Positions 46,176-56,900 of a stretch of DNA of 64,000 nt are shown in pieces (the first letter of the stretch is position 1; every line of letters begins with the position of its first letter). The notes under the pieces are model-generated. The model was given only the letters and a program-made list of their open reading frames with translations. It had not been told where the DNA came from and ran no database searches. Made by a program: the position numbers and the translations under genes. Source of the DNA: Acanthosoma haemorrhoidale (taxonomy: Eukaryota; Arthropoda; Insecta; Hemiptera; Acanthosomatidae). Where the stretch lies: the NCBI GenBank assembly GCA_930367205.1, contig OV884011.1:108491139-108555138 (forward strand), given 5' to 3'.

Positions 46176-49100
46176 GTCTGCGCAGCTTCGTGCTTTGATT
46201 AGATTAGGCTTTGCGTTTAAGATGTTGTTTCGAAAATGGCCGATGCCTGTCCCCCTAAGTCGACGGTGTAAATAACTATAAAGAAAATAAAAGTTGCACA
46301 ACGACAATATCGACGAATGAGGAAATGAAAGCATGCCCCAAGATCTCTCGGCGCTAATTTATAAATGAGTTACTATAAAATCAATTCTATGGAGCCGAGA
46401 CATAATGCAACCATTAGTAATGCCGACGAGAAAATAATGTCAGACTACTTCCTCAGTCCAATAGTGGTAGAGAACAAAAAAAAAAAAAAAATCGTCCACT
46501 ATTGTTAAGAATTTAACCAAAACTTGGGTCGTTACTTCAAGATTCTGGTTCTGTATTTTTTCTTTTGGTTTATCATAATCAATCGATCATAACCAAAATA
46601 GTTTACTGCGTTATGGTAAGATACTATAGCTCTAAATATGACTTTATTGAATTAAAATACCTGGAGATACATTTCGATATAACATCATTGATTAGTTATA
46701 GGAAACTGCTGGTTGTTGTGTGATTCACGTGAATTCCAATCATGAATCTTCAACAAAACAGCATGAACAAATATCTGTATACTCACCAAACCGGATCTAA
46801 TACCCAAAAGTTTAGAAATGCATTACACTAATTGAAAAGCTTTAATATCCCCCAGGTAAGTAAATCCTAATAAAAAAATCTTACATTTAATCATTATACC
46901 AAGGAAATTAGATTAATAAACAAGATGACTATTGTATTTAGCGCTAAGCAACATCAGAAATACATCAAACTATTTTAGAAGTTATAATGATAGTTAGATT
47001 ACGAGATACAAGGAGAGTCGGAAGATGTCATTCACAGTTTATTAGTGTTTTAACATAATGATCTCATTTGTAATATAATTTAATTAACATGCAACATTCG
47101 TCTTATGAGAAGAGAGAGAAATATTGAACAGCGATAAACCGGACCCTATCAGTTTGAATGCTTTATTGACAACTTATTCTCTTTCACCCTTTATGCAATT
47201 GCATAAGATGAAATAACTATGGAGAATAAAAATTGCAATTTCTCCTGCAGCATGTTAATATTGTGCTGTAAACAGACAATCCAAAAGCTTAAAGATAAAA
47301 TGTAAAGTAATACAAGATGAATTTTTGTTGAGGTCTAGATCCAAAGAAATATACAGGTAGGATCGGGACTGAAAACACAATAGCCGATCGAGTGCTCTAC
47401 CAACTAGTACGAGTGAGGATATCTACCAGAACTTGGACCCGCGTGGGCACAGGAACAAACTAAAGAGTGACTCTTTTATTAGTTATTGAGTGCTAGTTTT
47501 ACTATGTTATAATTGGCAATACAAAGTGATAAATATTAAGGTATATTTTATTTTCATATAACGCCGTAACACATTTCTTTAAAATAAAACATAAAGCAAA
47601 CGTAATTTTCAGTTTCACGCTTTTATGCACCGGATCGGGGTTTCTACAATACAATAGTAACGAGAACTCGAATGTTCAATGTGACTTAGGAGATAAACTC
47701 AAATCTGTGTAGTACGACTGTGTATATAGTCTTTGTAAAAAAAAAAAGTGAATTAATATATAAATATATTTAGCTAAAAAATATCACATCCCTTTTGCAA
47801 TCAAACAATACGGCGTTAGGGTCTCAAAGAATCACTTTCAATCAAGAATCCGATTTTAGCCTTTAACCACTAGACTATTAGCTTCCAAAGTTTGTGGTAA
47901 TTTTATGCATATTCAAATTTCATAGGAACCTAAATCAGCAAATCGCCACCAAGTGGATGAATTATTATTGTTTCGGCTTCAATTTTCATCGCTGTGGTAG
48001 ATTTCGGTAATGTATGCCATAGGAAAAGAAGACACGTGACAGTCGTTTCGTGTTGGCCTGACACCGCTACTTCAGCGTGACACAGGCAGAAGAAGTGGCA
48101 AAACCAGGAAGCGGCGGAGTTCGCAGCTAACCCAGTTGTTGCTTCCTAGAGAAAGCTGCTTGTGATGCAACAGGCTTCGATGCACTGTTATGCAGGTTAC
48201 AGCATCCCATCTCCGCTGCATCATGTAATCCCTTCAGATGTTTTTTTTATTGATTTTTTTTAATAGTATAACCGATTTTATTTCTTCATTGGTTCCTTTC
48301 AGACCGTAGTCTTTATAACTGTTTTGGTTGCAATCGTTTTCCCTTAGGTGTTCTTGTTCAATTAAGTTCAAATCTGAAATTTCTTACATATCAGGTTTAC
48401 TCGTAAGAACTTGTAAAAAACTTTTTTTTTCCAAGCCAAACAATTCTGATAAAAAGACTTTCTTTTGATGAAATTTAAAAAATACAAATTTTACTACAGA
48501 TACAAAAAATATACTTGATTTTATGGTGGTTTGATAATTGACATAAAATGAAAGGTACGCTTTCCACCCCAGGCTTATACATGATGGATTGTAAATCTTG
48601 AAATAAAAAAAAAAAATAAAACTCTAGAAACGCAGTAATATAATCAGAAAAATAGATTTCAGCACATAATTATTTTTTCCTTCTGGGGCCCCAGTTTTAT
48701 GGAATCCCTTGCCAGATGAATAGAAATACTACGGATTAAGTCATTGCTTAAAGAACCTTAAAAAGTAAATAATGTAATATTATATTTTTATAAAATGTTA
48801 AAACAGAATCGTGCATATACTAAACGCCTTCATCCAATTTGACTTGGAAAGAAAAGGTTTTTCACTTGATGCCTCCCTGGTCCAGACATAATGGAAATGC
48901 TAAGTATGAAAATCTGTTTTCCCTTAAACCATTAAATCATGATCGATCAGTAAAAAATTGAGTAGTGGATTTCTAAACAAACTTTCTAAAACTTTATAGG
49001 ATCTGTACCGGGCAAATTATAACAAATCAACACGCGCATAATTCATTTACAAAAAAAAAGAAAAAAAAAAAAAAGAACGCTGGGATTTGATATTTAAGTA

Positions 49101-50589
49101 TTAATTGTTTGTATATATTCAGGCTGATTATATTATGATAGAAGTTTGACGACTATTTATTAAGTTTACCATGTGAAATTGAGGAAATAGTTTCTAAAAT
49201 AAGATTTAAAACGACCGAAGCTATTATATACTGATTTTTCTGTATTCTATTATTATTTTTTTTTTTAATTTACAAATCCGTAACAACGAATGATTCATGT
49301 GAATGATGAACGCGACTGAATTCCGATGGAGGAATAGCTAGATGCTATCTAGCTAGGCAAGGCCGTGCAAGGACACCCAGCCTGGAATATTAATCCAACA
49401 TAATCTATTGTCAGTCATCTATGAGTGGGTGCTCAAGAAATCCTTAGTTCTTATTAGGGTTTCAAGACTTATTCCTGTGTAATAGAAATCCCACCATAAG
49501 TAACTTTGTAATGAAGCTTTATTCAACATTCGTAGCAAAGTAATTACTGACCCTTTTTAACGTAAAATTATAATTTACAGTAACCTTTCCAAGCTATGTA
49601 TCAAACATATTCTTAAGTTTTAAAACTCTAATTTAAAAGGGTAAGGACAGATAAAAAGCAATACTGAAAAATAGATTCAACTATGTGATACATTAGGTTA
49701 TATATCCCACAAAACCAATTGGGTTAGTAGTCATAAGATTGATATATAGTTGTGCTTTAAGTAAGTTTTTATAATTTTATGAAAACTTGTAAAAAAAAAA
49801 TTTAATAATTTTTTACGGTTTTAATGGTTATTTCATAGCATTTAATTTTGTTTTTTTAATTTTAATTATTTACTAAATATGTGTTGTATTTCTGAATTAT
49901 AAGAATTCTCAATTGTAGTAGAATAGAAGGACAATTTCAAAATAAGTACTGTTCTGCACTGTTAGTGGAATATTTATATTTCTAATTTATATTTACTTAA
50001 TGAATGTGATCATTGTTACGTTAATAGTAATTAGTTTATCTCCATATGCGCAGGTAACAGTTATAATTTGAATTTTTATTTTATTGTAGAAATAACTGAA
50101 GATGACTGATTAGAGCTGTCGAAAGTACCATGTTTAGATTAGTATAGCTGTTTTATAAGATTCAACTGTATTATGAAAAATTGCGGTTTGAGAACCAATA
50201 ACAAAACTCGCACTTAAGATTTGTACAAGCAAATTGTCACTGGTTAATATTTAGCAAATTTTTAAATCGACTTCAAAAATAACAAATAATTTTCTTTCGT
50301 TAAATTAATACATAAGCAATAATAAATAAAAAATGAATTACTTAAAAAAAATTATGTATAAAATATAACCACTAATAAATGAACTAGTAATGATATTGAT
50401 AAAATGCCGATGATTAAAAATGATCTGTTTTATTGACAAAAATTAGTGGGAATTATAGTGGGATTAAACATATGCCTGGGATTCTGTCTTGTGCTTCAGG
50501 CTCTGCTCTCATGAGAGAATCGATGTATCCATCATGTGCCCTCCGAAGTGAAGGAACAACAGAGCAAGAGGAGAACAAATAGCTTTATC
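46176..50589. other. AT-rich DNA upstream of Pdp1, no gene
   Basis: No coding region recognised. A GC-richer block at 48030-48240 contains a CACGTG E-box (48033-48038). Two tRNA-like A-box patterns on the minus strand lie at about 47380-47405 and 47845-47885. Another GC-richer block at 50470-50585 precedes the Jockey element. Confidence 0.45.
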
Positions 50590-50879
50590 TGTTCACTATA
50601 CTATACTCTTTATTGGGCTATAATTACAATCTGCCTTTTATAAGACAATCAGTAATTGCGATAAACGCTCTCATTCATACCATATTTACAATTCATCATT
50701 CACTCACTCATTCATACAATATTTACAGACAGCCCAGAGACCTCCCAAATCCACATGCGAAGAGAAAGCGGAGTCTTGGGAAGTCCCCCACGCTCCTCCG
50801 TCAGCCGCGTCACCGGATACTAGCCAGTGGAGGCTGACCAAGAGAGTGAGAGCCACAGACGCTCAGGACATGATTGGAG

Positions 50880-51547
50880 TAACTGGCCATTGCTAGGACC
50901 CCCGCTGTCACGCGTTTATAGCAGGTCACGAGGCCACTGCCGTTTCAGTCTCCGAGGAGGATTATAGGGATGAGTGGCGCAGTGCAATGACTGTGCTACA
51001 GGATTAGGGTGGTTGGAAAGGCTAATGTGGAATTTCATAAACTTAGAAGGGATGAGTTCTAGAATGTAGGGTATATTAAGGTCGATATGAAGGGTTTTGT
51101 TGCTGACATAATAAGGGGCATTTACTATTGTTCTCAGGACTTTTGATTGAAAGGATTGGATACGCTTGATGTTCGACTTTTTTGCTGTCCCCCATAGCTC
51201 TATTCCGTATGTCCAGATTGGTTTAAGTATAATTTTAGTAGGAGTTTCTCAAATATTTTTGAGAGGATAGGGAGTAGGCTAATTGGACGATAAGATGAGG
51301 CGTCATTGGGTGGTTTACCGGGTTTGGCGAATAGGACAATAATGGAATGTTTCCAGAGTAGAGGAAAGTGCGTCGTTCGGATTATGCAATTATATATGTA
51401 GGTTAGGAAGATTATGGCTTTAGGAGGAAGTTGTTTGAGAATTTGAGGAGTAAGGAGATCATATCCAGGGGATTTTCGTATGGGTAAGATGCAGAGCAAA
51501 TTCCTCCGACCTATCCACATCCGAAGCCGCCCAGGACCCATCATCAC
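50880..51547 (-). pseudogene. Jockey RT remnants, palm domain deleted
   Basis: The first piece reads PIRKSPGYDLLTPQILKQLP ... LPLLWKHSIIVLFAKPGKPP ... YRPISLLPILSKIFEKLLL, the N-terminal RT blocks. It then jumps within about 15 bases (51222-51236) and one frame to ILKPIWTYGIELWGTAKKSN, QSFQSKVLRTIVNAPYYVSN and RLKRQWPRDLL, the C-terminal end of the protein. The several hundred residues between, including the FADD catalytic box, are missing. The piece also overlaps the end of the endonuclease frame at 51459-51547, where a first deletion joined EEFALHLTH directly to IRKSPGYD out of frame. Confidence 0.88.
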
Positions 51548-52685
51548 GACGGAGTGGGTGTGAAACAGGTTGATACTTTAGGATTTTTTTGGTTACATTC
51601 CACAAGGAGTTATCCTTGGTGGACAGAGAGGAGAGGTAGGAATTGAAAGAATCGGAACGGAAGGATGCCAATCGCCGCTTTACTAATCGGCAGTACTGAT
51701 TGTACGTGCGGCGATCAGCAGGATGCCGGGATCTTTGCCACACTGTTCTGGAGCGGCGTTTGGATTGAATTAGATCTTTGAGATGCTGAGGTAAACGATT
51801 ATGATTGTGGATTTTTGGGTGACGATGGGGTGACGATGCCTCCCAAGCCGACCTCTGGACCAGAGTAGTGAAAGAATGCACTGCATCGTCTAGGTCTTGG
51901 GATGTTTTCAAGGACAATTTTAGGTTTACGGACTCTGTAAGAAGCTGGCGGAAGTGGTCCCAGTTAACTGGGCCCCTAATAAATGAAGGAGGAGGCAGTT
52001 TGTGAATTGGTCTTAGGGAAATGGTTAATAATAAAGGACTATGATCAGAGGAGAGGTCATCAAGGCGCGTGAGTGAGTAGTTTAGTGTTCCTAAACTATT
52101 GTAAAAAAAGAAGTCAAGGAGATCAGGATTTCGGTTGGGATCAGATGGCCAATAGGTGGCTGTGTCAGGAGTGATAGTGGAACAATGTTTCCGTGTGAGT
52201 GCAGACAGCAAAGCACGTCCTCGTGTATTTGTGGATCTTGACCCCCAGTGTTGGTGCTTCGCATTAAAGTCTCCACCCACAAGGAAACGATGTCCGATGA
52301 AGTCTAGAAAGGAGATGAATTGGGAGTCGGAAATGGATTTATTGGGAGGGCAGTACGCTGATGCTAGTGTAAGAGGAAAAGTGAAGGTGGTGATTGACAC
52401 TGCAGTGGATTGAAGGAAATCATGTGATACCAATGGAACTAAGTGGTGGGATATTGAGTTATGGACAATGACAGCGGTACCTGCATGAGCTGCTCCATCT
52501 GGGAGATCAGTTTGATAAGTCTGGTACTGTCGAACGGTAAATGGTCGTTTGCTCGTAAGTCTTGTTTCAGTAATAAGAGCTACGTCGATCTTCTTGTCGT
52601 GGAGTAGTGCTGTCAGTTCGTTAGTGTGGGTGCGAACACCATTCGCATTCCAAAGGAGAATGGATAAGGAGTCAGAAGGATCCAC
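51459..52685 (-). CDS. Jockey ORF2 endonuclease part
   Basis: An open frame of 408 residues. The N-terminal 230 residues form an apurinic/apyrimidinic-type endonuclease: LSILLWNANGV (Asn), ALITETRL (catalytic Glu), GTAVIVHN, FLVGGDFNAKHQHWGS (Asp and Asn), NPDLLDFFFYN (Asp) and DDLSSDHSPLLL (Asp-His). In active elements it nicks target DNA to start reverse transcription. The remainder is the linker up to EEFALHLTH, where a deletion makes it run out of frame into TKIPWI and a stop. It begins at GTG (52685-52683), immediately after the ORF1 stop and in the same frame. No ATG is present at that point. Confidence 0.85.
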   Translation of the reverse strand: MDPSDSLSILLWNANGVRTHTNELTALLHDKKIDVALITETRLTSKRPFTVRQYQTYQTDLPDGAAHAGTAVIVHNSISHHLVPLVSHDFLQSTAVSITTFTFPLTLASAYCPPNKSISDSQFISFLDFIGHRFLVGGDFNAKHQHWGSRSTNTRGRALLSALTRKHCSTITPDTATYWPSDPNRNPDLLDFFFYNSLGTLNYSLTRLDDLSSDHSPLLLTISLRPIHKLPPPSFIRGPVNWDHFRQLLTESVNLKLSLKTSQDLDDAVHSFTTLVQRSAWEASSPHRHPKIHNHNRLPQHLKDLIQSKRRSRTVWQRSRHPADRRTYNQYCRLVKRRLASFRSDSFNSYLSSLSTKDNSLWNVTKKILKYQPVSHPLRRDDGSWAASDVDRSEEFALHLTHTKIPWI

Positions 52686-53615
52686 TTATGGATTTTGTTT
52701 AACGGGGATAAGGTAGGAGACAAGATTTGTAAGAAGGGAAATGAGAGGGGTAATTAGGGTTCTGAATTCTGTAAGGAATGATGTTAATAGGCTAGTGAGA
52801 TCTGAAGAGCTTGGAGGTGAAGGAATATGCGAGATGTGTGGTTGAGGATGGGATTGGGTTTGCTGGTTGGTGGGATGAGCGGAATGCTGGGGAAGAGATA
52901 CTTGCGGACGAGAAGTGGGCAGTGCCTGTGACTGCTCTCTGTTCCGAACGGTATTAGCAAAAGAGACAGAAGGCCTCAAACTTCTGGTGGGGGCGCTTCT
53001 TGAGCTACCTGTCACTGGCTTCTCTTCTTCTGGCCGACGACGTTGCTCGCTCCTGGACTTGAGGATGCTATAGGCCTCACAGCCCTTGTAGTTGGCCGGA
53101 TGGTCTTGCTGGCAGAGCACGCATACAGCAGGCGATTTTAGGGGCTTTTTGCACAATTCGCTTTTGTGCTGCCTACTACACTTTACACACCTAGGAGGGT
53201 GGTGGCAGTACGATTTTGTACGCCCATATGCCTGGCAATTATGGCATTGGACGATGTCTCTTTTGGGGTAAGGTTTTTCGACCTGTATTCTATTGCTAAT
53301 ATTCCTTACGAATATAGCAGGCGGCTTGGACTGTGTTGGTGTTTGAATAACTTCCATGTCGTCAGGTTGGCTATTTCTCAGTACCTCGAAGCTATTCGGT
53401 GTGAAAAATGGAGATTCAGTTTCTACAGTTTCTTCTTTTGAAGTGCTGGCAAGTGGTTGTAGATCTTCCAAAGAGCTGGCGGCAGATGAATTTATAGGGA
53501 TGTTCCTATTTAAGCGTCTGGGTTTTTGCTTGACAGGCGACGTTGTCGGAGTTGTACCTAAGGACCTAGATCTTTTTTTTTTATTTTGTGATATTAGCTG
53601 CTGATAAAATCTCAT
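52686..53615 (-). CDS. Jockey ORF1 (Gag-like, zinc knuckles)
   Basis: An open frame of 309 residues. The N-terminus is basic (QNKKKRSRSLG) with a Ser/Thr/Pro-rich region. Residues about 120-185 carry three Cys/His boxes: CHNCQAYGRTKSYC, CVKCSRQHKSELC and CVLCQQDHPANYKGC. In the first, Arg stands where the knuckle His is expected. The segment before them, KPPAIFVRNISNRIQVEKPY, is much shorter than the PRE_C2HC region usual in Jockey ORF1, which suggests an internal in-frame deletion. The C-terminus is Ser/Pro/Gln-rich with a hydrophobic end. The protein would bind element RNA. Confidence 0.82.
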   Translation of the reverse strand: MRFYQQLISQNKKKRSRSLGTTPTTSPVKQKPRRLNRNIPINSSAASSLEDLQPLASTSKEETVETESPFFTPNSFEVLRNSQPDDMEVIQTPTQSKPPAIFVRNISNRIQVEKPYPKRDIVQCHNCQAYGRTKSYCHHPPRCVKCSRQHKSELCKKPLKSPAVCVLCQQDHPANYKGCEAYSILKSRSEQRRRPEEEKPVTGSSRSAPTRSLRPSVSFANTVRNREQSQALPTSRPQVSLPQHSAHPTNQQTQSHPQPHISHIPSPPSSSDLTSLLTSFLTEFRTLITPLISLLTNLVSYLIPVKQNP

Positions 53616-53930
53616 TTTATCATTAGCTAAGATTTTTGTTAGTTAAAAAAAAAAAAAATACGTAGCGCCGGTGGGATTCTAGTGGTGAGTCACCGGTCTT
53701 GGCTCTGAGCCACATATCAGGTCTGGCTCAGAACGCCTATGTATCGTGAACGACGGCTAATGCCGATCAGTCAAGATGACCGACTACTCTGTCCGATGTC
53801 ACTATTTACACTTCACACCAATGTAACTAGCGATCTACTCACTTATTGAGGGCACCCTCGTGGCCAGCTCACTTAAGTTGCCAGTTGAAACAAAGCCGAA
53901 AAAGGGTCTATAAACGGTAGTTATCGGTAT

Positions 53931-56900
53931 TGATTTGGAGAGCGATAGTTGTACGTGGTTGTCTAAAAGTAGCGCATGCGCAGAACTTTTATTTGTTCAA
54001 TGTGTACTTGTCGTTTTTTATCTTCTGTTTCAGTTTCTCGGATTGTGGACCTTCCTGCTGCTGTCGGATAGTTTGTTGCCTCTTTAGATGATGTTTTTAT
54101 CAGCTTCCACATCTAAATACCTCAATCTGATTTTCTTCAATTGATCTGATCGTCGAAAATTTTGAAATATGGCGTAGTGTTTAGAAATAATGACAAAATC
54201 CTTGAGGGTATTATCTCGTAAAGGCGAGGGTTGACGCCATAGGAAGTGTGATTTAAATGCCTGCATCTCACAACATGCGTGGACCTCTCAACTTTAGATT
54301 AGGTTTTCTTTATCTGATACATTTAATATTTATTTATTTAACTATAGCTCCTCATTTATCCTCACGAGCCTGAGTGAACCCCGACTAGACTCAACCCCGA
54401 AAGGAAATAATCCTTGGGTTGAATCGGGGTCTCCGCAGTTAGAAGTCTGAATGGAGATGGTCTAAAAATAATGAATGGTCTATTGAATAGTCAAGTTTTA
54501 ATGTATGTAAAAGACTTTATGATGCCACTACCTATCAACTAAAAATTTGATTTAATCATTCTATTGAAAGTTATTTCTGGGTGTGAGATTAAGTAAAATA
54601 TGTTGTTATTTTTATGTTTATTATCACGTAAAGTGCTTCATGTTCATATTTATAATATTACTCGGATATACATGAGGAAGGTGGATGTCCAGTGAGGGCT
54701 TACAAGGGAAGGGAACAGTCGCCAGTGTAATAAGAAACGCGGAAATGGCTCCGGGTCAGCGCTTACTTTCTCCTCCGCTTTGTCTGCATCATCAGCAACT
54801 GTTAATCATACTTTATGGTCAATCAACGCCGATTACTTCCCAGCTTTATTATCTATCCTCTCGTCCTCCCGTGGTATATATATATATATTTTTTTTTAAT
54901 GACATTATAGCATTAAATTCAAAGTTGGAAATAAAGAAAGTATTTTAAATGATAAATTAATATTAGGAATAAAGCCGGTTGAAGTAGATGCATCAATACT
55001 ATGGTCGTAGAGCCACAAGCAGTTTGACCGATTCATAGTAAACGATAAGTGCTATCAGGCAAGAGGCTGGCAAATGCATGATATATCACTGATAGTTGCT
55101 ATATCTCTCCGGAACCGAGATCTCGGAGCTGAACTGTGTCCGGACAATCGATCTTTTATCAGAGGTCTAAAGAGTTTAAGGACACAAAAAGAGCACTGGA
55201 CAAAGTTTCGAATGAATATTTTATTGTTCGCCTGCCTGATATGTGAGGTTTCTCAATGTATACTGCCGTTCAATGAGCTTTGTTTTGCATACTTATTAAA
55301 TAAAATATCTTTAATAGGAAATGAAATAAGAACCGGATCAGGGTATACAGTACACGTATATCAAAGTTTTGAAGTTAATACGGTGCGAGTAAGAGTCATT
55401 TTTTTTATATTCTATAGACGATCCCAAGGTATCACGCAAATTTGCCTATTTACTAGTGCACAGTATTAATGACACATAACAGTAATTTTACGTACATATT
55501 ATCTATTATGTACGCTGTCCTACTGAAGAACGAGTAGAAATGATAGCCCCTGACGAATTCATTGCGAATAATTACGCCAACAACCATCTTGCACTCTTTT
55601 GAAGAAGGCGAAACCTCTTAAAATTAAATCTGATTATTTATTTTGAACTGCAGTGCCAATACCTCAAAGCCATTAGAGCCCAATAGCGAGTTGGATTTTA
55701 TTTTAGTACTGTACTTACTGCACTATACATAAATATTTTCTCCACATATCTGTGTTGTCTTAAAACAGTCTTAGCTTTTATGATAAACACTTTTTTGTTT
55801 TGTTTTTCATTTAACTATAGGCACATTTGAAGTGTGTGTTTGAGTGGTTTTTAAGAATCAGCAATGTTTGTCGGTGTAGTCGTCTGGATAAGTCACCCTG
55901 CTTTACCACGACGTTTCCTGACTTCCTTCCGAAGTCTTCCATGAAACGGTCCTGACACTGTTGATGTGAACGGTTCTAATTTCCGTTAACTTAAGTGTCT
56001 TTAATTAACGTGATAATAACGACCAGTTTCCGTAATTAGATTCTAAAGATTTCTGATAACTATCATATATGATAACATATATATACATATATGTGTATAT
56101 AAATCAGCAAATCATATTTACTATGTGCTATGTGAAAGTACACCCTCGCCTGCCACTCCCAGTGACCTATTCTTCACCGAGTGTAGATATCTCAGACAGG
56201 CGTAAAGTACAATCTCTTTCATACACACACACGATGCTGTTGATCATTTTATTTTTTCAAACCCTTTTACAAGCATTCACTTTTTCGATCGGTGGTGAGA
56301 ATTTTTTTTTTGTCAAGATTCACGCTCTCGTGATTGGGAAGGGCAAACTATTAGTAGCTGTCAACCACTACACATTAATTTAGTGAGCTGTTCACAATGT
56401 CAATGCGATGTTTAGTATCCAAATAGCTTATTCATATGCAAGGAATTCCGTGACATTTTAAAGTGCGCGTAAGTAATCGTCAGCTGATACTATATAATTT
56501 CTTATTGGTTCAAGATGAACTCATTGTACTTCACTAGATTTATGTAATTAAATTTATTGACGATATTTTTTTATTAATTAAAAGTTTACTAATTTTAGTT
56601 ACTAAGAAACAATGCCTTGGACCAGGGATTCCATATGAAAATCCAAAATATTTATTTCATAATTGTAAGATAATTTTTCCAAAAATACTTCATTTATAGC
56701 TATCATAAGTCAAAACTCATTGGTCAATCAAAAATTCGTTTTTAAAAAATTGTGAATTGTTATAATATTGAGAGAAAAATATATAATCAAATCTAAGAAA
56801 CTAGTTTTTGGAATGTCTTTGAAATGCATTTTGCTTTGCGTTTGCAAAAAAGTCCATTTACTTTGTTAGTTCTACAAAAAATATGGACAGAACAATTCCA

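Larger units (their letters stand above)
50590..53930 (-). mobile_element. Jockey-type non-LTR retrotransposon, internally deleted
   Basis: Minus-strand order: a 5' region from about 53930, ORF1 (53615-52686), ORF2 endonuclease (52685 to about 51500), a piece of RT N-terminus (about 51500-51240), the RT C-terminal end (about 51240-50880), and a 3' UTR with an AATAAA at about 50610. Gag-like ORF1 with zinc knuckles and an apurinic-type endonuclease put it in the Jockey group. Two deletions in ORF2 remove the finger-palm core of RT. The outer limits are approximate; I found no clear target duplication or poly-A tail. Confidence 0.88.

Noticed and set aside
55074..55469. 131-codon plus-strand open frame
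   Set aside because: No known similarity. Composition drifts to Phe/Ile/Tyr-rich as expected from AT-rich noncoding DNA.
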